The notes beneath the pieces were generated by a model. That model did no database searches and had not been told where the DNA came from. It worked only from the letters and a program-made list of their open reading frames with translations. A stretch of 37,082 nt of DNA from an uncultured Planctomycetaceae bacterium. Its GTDB lineage: Bacteria > Planctomycetota > Planctomycetia > Planctomycetales > Planctomycetaceae. The position numbers were made by a program, and so were the translations under genes. The stretch lies in NCBI GenBank assembly GCA_913031625.1, contig CAJWGB010000026.1:1-37082 (forward strand), in the 5' to 3' direction. Every line of letters begins with the position of its first letter. Position 1 is the first letter of the stretch. Positions 7,201 to 13,378 of this stretch are shown here, one piece after another.

Positions 7201-9924
7201 TCAGTGATTTACGATGAACTCTTTCGTGTTCAGTACGGCCCAGAGTACCCCTCTGAGTCCATCAATCTGATCCTTTGCTTCCGCCACATACTGTGCAGCA
7301 GCGGCCGCTTCGTCTTCCGTCGGCCTGCGAGTGAGAGTGCGAAGATATATGTCTTCTACTGCACTGGCGACGTTGATGTCCTGTGACTTGTCGGCACGCT
7401 TTTCTTTCGGGTCAGCAGGCTCTCCGCTCAGGATTCGCAGACGTCGCTGCAGACCCTGAATCGAACGCTGAACTCCAGCGATCTGACGCTCAGTGCCGTC
7501 ATTCTTTCGGAGTTTCAGAAGTCGCTCCTTCAGAGTCTTGAGCTGCTGATAGATGGACTTACGTTGAGCATTGATGCGGTTGGTCCGAGTTCGATCTGTG
7601 GCAGACGGTGTCCTGGCCTGGAAGGGGACTTTATGCTCGCGTGCTACCTGAGCGAGGTAGCCGTCGCGTCCATCCAGCATGTCGAGGACCTGTGTGTCGT
7701 TTCGCAGGAAGATCGTCTGCAGCAGGCTTGGTTCTTCTGAACGGTCGCAATCGCAGTTACTTTCGCGAATGGATCGTCCAAAGATCGCCAGTGCGTATCC
7801 GTTCCCACCTCGCTGAGCGTATCGCTGTCCTGCCCCGGTCGTGGCAATCGCACGTCCTTCATTGCTGGAGCAGAACTGAGCATACTTCTCGTCATTGCTG
7901 ACCGCCTGGCTGACAATGTCCCATGCGATTTCAGCCGGGAGTCGACGAGGAACGGCTCGGGCAAAGTTGCGTTCGTCCAGTCGGTTCGTGGAGTTTGGAC
8001 GCCAGCTAAGCTGGTACGTGCGGCTGTTGAGGATCTCTCGATGCAGCCACTTCATGTCGAAATCATGGACTATGAACTCTTTGGCCAGGTAGTCCAGAAG
8101 AGCTGCATTGCTGGGCGGGTTGGCAAGGTTCAGGTCATCCGGAGGATTGACGATGCCCACATTGAAGTAGCCTGCCCAGACACGGTTCACAAATGCTTTG
8201 GCAAACAGCGGGTTCTCAGGAGATCGCAGCCATGCCATTAACGGCTCACGGACATCCTTGTACTCCGTCAGGTCCATTGGTTCCTGGCCCAGCAGTCGAG
8301 CTTCGGTGGCCACGCGTGTGCTTCCACGACGACGACGTTGAGCCTTGCCGTTACGTTCGATGACTTCCATTTTTGGCGGAGGAACTGTGTAGACCTCACC
8401 GAACGGAATGGTCTTGCCGGTTGCGACAATCTTTCTCAGTTCGTTTCGAAGCTGATTGCCACGAAGGTCTCTTGTTTCGAACTTCTTCAGCATCGCCTGA
8501 TACTTCTCGCGTTCTTCAGGACGAGGCGCTGTGTTGCGTCCGATTGTCCCTGTGAAGAATCCCTGGAAGCCTTTGAAGTCGTCCTGGGTCCATTGGTCAA
8601 ACGGGTGCTTGTGACACTGAGCACACTGGATTCGAATTCCGAGGAACGTGTATGCGAATCCAATCACGCGGTCTTCATTCTGCTGGAAGTTGCGGCGTGA
8701 CCAGTAGTGCGGCATGTATTCGCGATCAGCAAACTCATAGTCACTGCCTTTGTGATACAGGCTGCTGATGTTCTCGCAGTATTCTTCATAAGACTCGTTC
8801 GGGTCGCGGCTGACTGCCATTACGAGACCCTCGACGATGTCATCGTAGGGAACGTTCTTCCGGACCCGTGCGTGAATCCAGTCGTACCACTGGGCGGAAG
8901 CTGCCTGGCGAACAGGCGTGACGTTGTTCAACTGGTCATCGCTGTTTCCGGTGTAGTCACAGAGTCGTGTCGCCCACCATGCTGAGTACCCGGGGCGTTC
9001 GAGCAGTTCGTCAATCTTCTTCTGTCGCTTGTTCTTTGAAGTGTCTGTGAGGAAGGCACGGATTTCATCGATGGTTGGCAGCGCGCCTGTGACGTCAAGG
9101 CTGACGCGACGCAGAAACTCTTCGTCACTGCAGAGATCAGACTGCACCATTCCCAGCTTCTTCAGCCGCTGAACGACAAGTTTGTCGATTTGAGTTGGAG
9201 TAGGGGTCTGCGGGTAGTTGTCCCCATTCATGTCAGAGACGGGGCGCATCACTGGAATGGGCACAACTGCGTTGTCGTAGAAGACAACAACATGGGTGTC
9301 GCCGGGAGTTCCACCTTCCACAAGTCCGTTGCGGCCAATGTCGGCGATCTGGTCGTCGTTGGACTGAAATCGGCAAAGATCGGTGACATCTTCCTGAGTG
9401 CCATCATTCCAGATGGCCACAGCCTTCAGCTGGACAGACTGTCCGTCTTTCGAGAACTGAATCTCCGCCGGAGTGACTTCAAGTTTTGTCAGCCGTGCCG
9501 CTCTTTCCGGCTGGGGCGCACACTTGCCGCGAATCCAGTTTAGGACGACTCGATGCTGCCAGGTCCCTGGCTTGATGCGCTGGCCACCTTCGTGGGGTTC
9601 TACCATGAGCGGCTTATGCAGCAGGTAGCTTTCTGAAGGATCATCAGTATCGGCTCGTGACGACAGCTCTTCGTGGTCGGCCTTGAAGTCATATCCAAAC
9701 AGTGAGAGGCGAAAACCGCCGCGTCCCTGGAATGAACCGTGACAGGCTCGGCCGTTGCAGCCAAGTTTGCCCAGCAGCGGAATCACATGTCGCTGAAAAT
9801 CGGGAGTCTCCTCCGTGTCCTTCGAGAACCGCGCAGAGACCGGATCCAGAGGCTTCACTGGCTCCACTGCAGAGGCGACTGCGGTGAGTGCAAGCAGTCC
9901 ACATGTCAGCTGTCTTATTGTCAT
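7201..9924 (-). CDS. PSCyt1-like/Big_2/DUF1549 (PSCyt2)/DUF1553 (PSD1) cytochrome-like protein
   Basis: Exported protein of 907 residues. Signal peptide about 1-20. A PSCyt1-like haem region at about 45-145 begins DFQRHVIPLLGKLGCNGRACH, with an unusual C-x4-C-H motif at Cys56-His62. Next comes a bacterial Ig-like (Big_2) segment around LEVTPAEIQFSKDGQSVQLK, then DUF1549 with SLDVTGALPT and a standard CAQCHKHPFDQW motif. DUF1553 follows with AFVNRVWAGYFNVGIV, DLNLANPPSN, DMKWLHREIL and SRTYQLSWRPN. A Lys/Arg-rich helical stretch lies near the C-terminus. Members are thought to be periplasmic c-type cytochrome-like proteins of unknown reaction. It sits between an exported coiled-coil protein and DUF1501. 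A close relative with an extra LRR domain is encoded at 27288-30491. Confidence 0.92.
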   Translation of the reverse strand: MTIRQLTCGLLALTAVASAVEPVKPLDPVSARFSKDTEETPDFQRHVIPLLGKLGCNGRACHGSFQGRGGFRLSLFGYDFKADHEELSSRADTDDPSESYLLHKPLMVEPHEGGQRIKPGTWQHRVVLNWIRGKCAPQPERAARLTKLEVTPAEIQFSKDGQSVQLKAVAIWNDGTQEDVTDLCRFQSNDDQIADIGRNGLVEGGTPGDTHVVVFYDNAVVPIPVMRPVSDMNGDNYPQTPTPTQIDKLVVQRLKKLGMVQSDLCSDEEFLRRVSLDVTGALPTIDEIRAFLTDTSKNKRQKKIDELLERPGYSAWWATRLCDYTGNSDDQLNNVTPVRQAASAQWYDWIHARVRKNVPYDDIVEGLVMAVSRDPNESYEEYCENISSLYHKGSDYEFADREYMPHYWSRRNFQQNEDRVIGFAYTFLGIRIQCAQCHKHPFDQWTQDDFKGFQGFFTGTIGRNTAPRPEEREKYQAMLKKFETRDLRGNQLRNELRKIVATGKTIPFGEVYTVPPPKMEVIERNGKAQRRRRGSTRVATEARLLGQEPMDLTEYKDVREPLMAWLRSPENPLFAKAFVNRVWAGYFNVGIVNPPDDLNLANPPSNAALLDYLAKEFIVHDFDMKWLHREILNSRTYQLSWRPNSTNRLDERNFARAVPRRLPAEIAWDIVSQAVSNDEKYAQFCSSNEGRAIATTGAGQRYAQRGGNGYALAIFGRSIRESNCDCDRSEEPSLLQTIFLRNDTQVLDMLDGRDGYLAQVAREHKVPFQARTPSATDRTRTNRINAQRKSIYQQLKTLKERLLKLRKNDGTERQIAGVQRSIQGLQRRLRILSGEPADPKEKRADKSQDINVASAVEDIYLRTLTRRPTEDEAAAAAQYVAEAKDQIDGLRGVLWAVLNTKEFIVNH

Positions 9925-9957
9925 CTTCGAATTCCCGTTCGCCGAAAAGGACTGTTG

Positions 9958-10698
9958 TTAGTCTTTTGCTGTGACGTTTTCGTCGGTCTGTTTGCGATTG
10001 CGGGCAGAGGCTTCTGCCTGTTTCTTAATTCGCGTCCATTCAACATCCAGATTCTTCTGGAAGTTCTTTTTCTGATTTGCGAGGTCGGTGTCCAGCTCTT
10101 TCAGGCGGCCTGCAATCCGATCTCGTTCGGCCTGAGTTGCCTGGAGCTTTGTTTCCTGGTGAGACTTCAGGAGCGTCTGAATGCGAGGCGCAAGCTTTTC
10201 ATCATTCGTGAGCACGTATCGAGCGGTCAGCAGGCGGATCTCTGAATAACACTTCCACTGTTTGATCTGTGATTCAAATCTTTCCGGCTGACGTTCTCGG
10301 ATGCGTTCAAGTCGCTGTGAAGTCGTCCACACTTCCCGGAGTCCGCGGATGTATTGTGGAGCCGATTTTTTCTTGAGCTGACGCAGCAGGTTTGCGAGTT
10401 CCGGATGATGTTCGTCAGCGAACGTCATCGCTTTGGCTTCCTGCTCCGGCTTGAGTCGAGGAACAGCGGTGCGCTTTGCCGGCGCCCGATCGCTTTGCAG
10501 CCCTGTTTTCTTTGCGTCCTTCGCCGTGGGCTTACTATTGGCTGGCTTCTTGTCCCGTACCCTGTCAGTTTGGTTCTTTGGCGGTTGCTTCTGCCCTGCA
10601 GCCTTTTCCTGGGCAGACACTGAAAACAATGGCGCGGCTGCAAACAGGGTCACGACAAGGGCAGCAATGATGCTCTGAAGAGTCTGGCTGGAATTCAT
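9958..10698 (-). CDS. Exported basic coiled-coil protein, function unknown
   Basis: Protein of 246 residues not recognised as a named family. It has a signal peptide (about 1-29, ending FSVSAQ), then a low-complexity Lys/Pro/Ala/Asp-rich stretch to about 75. A more ordered part follows from about 80, beginning FADEHHPELANLLRQLKKK, with several Arg/Glu-rich helices. The C-terminal 90 residues form a likely coiled coil, rich in Glu, Lys, Arg and Gln. It lies 33 bp upstream of the PSCyt2/PSD1 gene and 23 bp downstream of the anti-sigma-like gene, so it is almost certainly in the same transcript. A periplasmic or surface accessory of the PSD1/DUF1501 pair is an inference from position only. Confidence 0.75.
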   Translation of the reverse strand: MNSSQTLQSIIAALVVTLFAAAPLFSVSAQEKAAGQKQPPKNQTDRVRDKKPANSKPTAKDAKKTGLQSDRAPAKRTAVPRLKPEQEAKAMTFADEHHPELANLLRQLKKKSAPQYIRGLREVWTTSQRLERIRERQPERFESQIKQWKCYSEIRLLTARYVLTNDEKLAPRIQTLLKSHQETKLQATQAERDRIAGRLKELDTDLANQKKNFQKNLDVEWTRIKKQAEASARNRKQTDENVTAKD

Positions 10699-10721
10699 AA
10701 GTCTGGTGCCTTGGTAGTTGA

Positions 10722-11252
10722 TCAGAGTTCCATGTCTTCGCCGTCCGGCATGACATCATCCGGCATACTGCCATCGTCGAGTTCCAGTTCAGCAAGCGAC
10801 ACACCGGCGATTATCCACTCCGGGACGTCGATCTCTGGAGTGAATTCTTCGTCTTCCGTCGCTTCTGTCGATTCGAATTCCAGGCCGTTGCTCAGCCATG
10901 CATCAACCAGGACTTCTGCGTCAGGATCAGCAGTCGCAGGTGGAGTGACGGGACGCGTGACAACGAACAACAGTGCAAGGCAGGCAGCAAGTGCAGCGGC
11001 CGAGGCCAGTGAGCGGCCAATTCGTGTGCCCGCTTCGGCAGGAGCGGACTGTGGCACCAACTGCCGGCTGAGGACCGGATCTACAGTCTGAGCACAGGCC
11101 ATCAACTGAGTCGCTTCGATCACGAAATCGCACAGTTCTGGATCACACGCCAGCTGGTCTTCAAACTGTTCCTGTTGTGCTTCGGAAAGTTCGCCCATGA
11201 CGTACAGGCATGCCTGCCAGAACTGTTCGTCGTTATGGTCTGTCGTTGTCAT
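10722..11252 (-). CDS. Single-pass membrane protein, probable anti-sigma factor
   Basis: Protein of 176 residues encoded 23 bp after the ECF sigma gene. A cytoplasmic N-terminal part (about 1-80) has the acidic helical pattern FWQACLYVMGELSEAQQEQFEDQLACDPELCDFV, common in planctomycete anti-sigma proteins. One membrane helix spans about 82-98 (IGRSLASAAALAACLALLFVV). A very acidic C-terminal domain of about 75 residues, rich in Asp/Glu and ending DDVMPDGEDMEL, would lie outside. The classic zinc-binding His-x3-Cys-x2-Cys motif is absent; only two nearby cysteines (about 36 and 41) are seen. Anti-sigma function is inferred from position, topology and the N-terminal pattern. Confidence 0.7.
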   Translation of the reverse strand: MTTTDHNDEQFWQACLYVMGELSEAQQEQFEDQLACDPELCDFVIEATQLMACAQTVDPVLSRQLVPQSAPAEAGTRIGRSLASAAALAACLALLFVVTRPVTPPATADPDAEVLVDAWLSNGLEFESTEATEDEEFTPEIDVPEWIIAGVSLAELELDDGSMPDDVMPDGEDMEL

Positions 11253-11275
11253 AGTAGTCAGTCACCCAACGGTGA

Positions 11276-11812
11276 TCATTCATTAGTCAGCTGCCGAATC
11301 TCTGCGGTTTCTCGCAGCTGAATGAGTGCTCGCCGCATCCACGTCAGAACTGTTCCGAGTGGACGCCCCATTTCTTCCGAAATAGTGGCGAACGTTTGTC
11401 CCTTTTGAAGACGTCTTACGACAACTTCCTGATATTCCGCGTCCAGACGACCAAGGGCCCTCAGGACAATTACCTTCTCTTCTTCGGACACAATTTGAGC
11501 GTAGCCGTCACCCTCAGGAGATTCCGTTGGAAGCGGCATTGAAGTTCGAAAGCCCTCTTTCAACCGCCCCTGACGCGCTGATTCGCGCTGCAGTTCACGA
11601 GCTTCGTTGAGAGCAATTCGAAACAGCCAGCCACGAACTGTTTCCGGGTTCACACTTTCCGCAGCTTCGATTGCTTTCACAACCATCCGCTGATACGCGT
11701 CGTCCACAAGGTGAAAGTCGCGCGTTACGCCCGCAAGAAACGTTCGCAGGTCCCGTTCGAAGTCCACACACGCCTGTTCGACGATTCGTCGTTTTTCGGC
11801 GACTTGTGGCAA
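11276..11812 (-). CDS. ECF-type RNA polymerase sigma-70 factor
   Basis: Sigma factor of 178 residues that would direct RNA polymerase to a small regulon. Region 2 is seen in FHLVDDAYQRMVVKAIEA and the following WLFRIALNEARELQRE. Region 4 is the C-terminal helix-turn-helix, LDAEYQEVVVRRLQKGQTFATISEEMGRPLGTVLTWMRRALIQL. The frame has no ATG or GTG upstream before a stop. I chose the TTG at 11812 because a GGAG ribosome site lies seven bases ahead of it. It heads a minus-strand run with anti-sigma-like, coiled-coil, PSD1 and DUF1501 genes, an arrangement suggesting the sigma factor controls its own operon. The signal it answers is not evident. Confidence 0.88.
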   Translation of the reverse strand: MPQVAEKRRIVEQACVDFERDLRTFLAGVTRDFHLVDDAYQRMVVKAIEAAESVNPETVRGWLFRIALNEARELQRESARQGRLKEGFRTSMPLPTESPEGDGYAQIVSEEEKVIVLRALGRLDAEYQEVVVRRLQKGQTFATISEEMGRPLGTVLTWMRRALIQLRETAEIRQLTNE

Positions 11813-12108
11813 CGATTGGCTCCGGGCACTGATAGACTTTTCTTTCAGGCGGAGATTCTTTCACACAGTCAGCCAAACCACCAGCTGATCCCTGTGAATC
11901 TGCCAGCAGCTCGGTTTTTCAATGGTTGGAGTCTCCGGTCATAAGACGGGAAGCTGTCACGGTTTATTTCAGGCTCCCTAAAAAATACAGGGAGATTTGA
12001 GCCCCACGTCGCGTCAGAGCTCTGTACTGCCGGCGAATTTTCATGTTGCGGAGCGATGTGTCTCCGTAAGCTCTTTCGTGTAGGTTGTTTACTTCGAAAC
12101 GTTGCCGG
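11813..12108. promoter_or_regulatory. Divergent intergenic region with inverted repeat
   Basis: This gap separates the minus-strand sigma operon from the plus-strand hydrolase and must hold at least one promoter for each. The clearest structure is an inverted repeat, CTCCCT (11974-11979) and AGGGAG (11989-11994), around an A-rich nine-base spacer. It could be an operator or part of an ECF promoter region. I could not assign convincing -35/-10 boxes on either strand. Confidence 0.35.
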
Positions 12109-12897
12109 ATGTTTGATCGTCTCCGCAAAATGCTCTCCTCAGATGTTTCTGAGGATAATTCAGGCGAACTGCTTGTTCGTTGGTCAGAAGATCAGGTGGA
12201 CGGGCATGCAGTCGGGGTCTTTGAACCTTCGACTGAGACTCCTAACGGTGTCGTGTTGTTCCTGCATGGACACGGAGGGGTCGCACTCCGCGAGAACCCT
12301 GTGTTTACACAGTTGTTTGAGGCGGCAGGCCTGATTGCCGTCTGTCCGAATGGGGGACGTTCATGGTGGCTGGACCAGGTCTGTGACGACTTTGACGCTG
12401 GACGATCACCACAGGAGTGGATTCTGGAGTCCCTCGTGCCGTGGATTGAGGCGCGCTGGAGCATCGTTCCGCCGCAGATAGCACTCCTGGGAGTGAGTAT
12501 GGGCGGACAGGGGGTGCAGCAGCTGAGTTATCGGCATCCACGCACGTTTCCGGTTGTTGCTGCGGTGTCACCGGCAATTGACTTTCATCAGCTCTACGGG
12601 CAGAACCTGCCTCTTGATGCCATGTTTGAAACAGTGGAAGACGCGCGGCAGGCCACTGTTGTGTTGAACCTGAATCCATTGAACTGGCCCCGGCATCAAT
12701 GGTTCTGTTGTGACCCGGACGACATTGATTGGTTTGACGGCTGTGCACGGCTGGGCATGAAACTCTCTTCTTCCGGGATCATGCATGAGAGGGATCTTGA
12801 GACTCGTGCCGGTGGTCACACCTGGGACTACTTTAACAGGATGGCGCCCGCTGCCATCGAACACATTGTGCAGGGGCTTGAGTCTGTGGATGAGTAG
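12109..12897 (+). CDS. Alpha/beta hydrolase, esterase-like
   Basis: Cytoplasmic-looking hydrolase of 262 residues with no signal peptide. The strand/oxyanion region is VVLFLHGHGG. The nucleophile elbow is G-V-S-M-G-G with Ser130, and the catalytic histidine is His237 in RAGGHTWDYF. An aspartate in the DPDDIDWFDG segment could complete the triad. The layout resembles esterase-D/S-formylglutathione-hydrolase-like and phospholipase/carboxylesterase proteins, but the substrate is not predictable. A longer frame would start at the TTG at 12085; I prefer the ATG at 12109. Its stop overlaps the ATG of a 26-codon signal-peptide ORF at 12890. Confidence 0.82.
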   Translation: MFDRLRKMLSSDVSEDNSGELLVRWSEDQVDGHAVGVFEPSTETPNGVVLFLHGHGGVALRENPVFTQLFEAAGLIAVCPNGGRSWWLDQVCDDFDAGRSPQEWILESLVPWIEARWSIVPPQIALLGVSMGGQGVQQLSYRHPRTFPVVAAVSPAIDFHQLYGQNLPLDAMFETVEDARQATVVLNLNPLNWPRHQWFCCDPDDIDWFDGCARLGMKLSSSGIMHERDLETRAGGHTWDYFNRMAPAAIEHIVQGLESVDE

Positions 12898-13047
12898 GAT
12901 GGTAACCAGCCTCCTGGCATGCTTTGTTGTTCTGGTCTTTATGCTGCCGGCCACAGCCCAGGACAGGTAAAGATTGTCGGGAGAGATGTTTCGGAATCTG
13001 GTGAGCCTATCTGCTTCGACCCGCAATCGCGCGGCACTGAAAATTGA
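12890..13047 (+). pseudogene. Frameshifted or truncated gene for a small secreted peptide
   Basis: An ATG at 12890 overlaps the hydrolase stop and opens a 26-codon frame ending at the TAA at 12968-12970. Its product is a textbook signal peptide: charged start MSRM, hydrophobic core LLACFVVLVFMLP, and the cleavage site ATA followed by QDR, then the stop. One frame over, a coding-like stretch runs on without a break to the TGA at 13045-13047, beginning GQVKIVGRDVSESGEP. The simplest reading is an exported protein broken by a frameshift or left as a stub. No homologue is recognised. A sequencing error or a genuine tiny secreted product are alternatives. Confidence 0.4.
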
Positions 13048-13378
13048 TGCATGCTGGAATCCCAGTGATGCGGCTATGCTGATCGAAGCCTGACGCGTGA
13101 TTCGCGAACGTAGCACTCGCGAACAGGGCCCCGCCCCCGAAAATGATACCAGGTTTTGAGTTGTGATTGGGCTGCCTGTAGCCCTCGGTAGAATCGCCTC
13201 TGGAGCAGGCGGTCTCTACCCCGGTGAGCTGTGAAGACGGACCGTGTTGTAGTGGACACGCCAACGTTCGATCAGGACTCCTGCCTCCAGTAGAGCCTCG
13301 CCACAGCGCTCAATCGAATTCCAGGCAGGCGATGTTATGATGTAAAAGTATCCGTTCTCCGGCTTTCAGGCAGGCATC
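13048..13378. other. Gene-poor scar between hydrolase and PSCyt1-WD40 gene
   Basis: No intact gene is seen here. The stretch holds the IS3 transposase remnant listed separately and an inverted repeat, TTCGCGA (13101-13107) and TCGCGAA (13117-13123). It also holds a direct repeat of CAGGCAGGC at 13322-13330 and 13367-13375, the second copy just before the next start codon. A TATGAT box at 13336-13341 could be a -10 element for the gene at 13379, but no good -35 accompanies it. Confidence 0.4.
13178..13312 (-). mobile_element. Decayed IS3-family transposase C-terminal remnant
   Basis: Read on the minus strand, this stretch gives EALLEAGVLIERWRVHYNTV, then RLHSSPG, a TAG stop (13216-13218), and RPPAPEAILPR. 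It closely matches the C-terminal end of IS3-family OrfB transposases, which typically reads VLIERWR-HYNTVRPHSSLGYRPPAPEA. The TAG sits where the family has a tyrosine codon, so a single base change explains the stop. Only about 45 codons survive; the catalytic DDE part and both element ends are not seen. Sequence upstream of about 13312 no longer matches the family. Confidence 0.75.

Noticed and set aside
12568-13116. Minus-strand open frame of 182 codons opposite the hydrolase
   Set aside because: Most of it is antisense to the alpha/beta hydrolase, and it only joins the frame of the transposase remnant at its upstream end.
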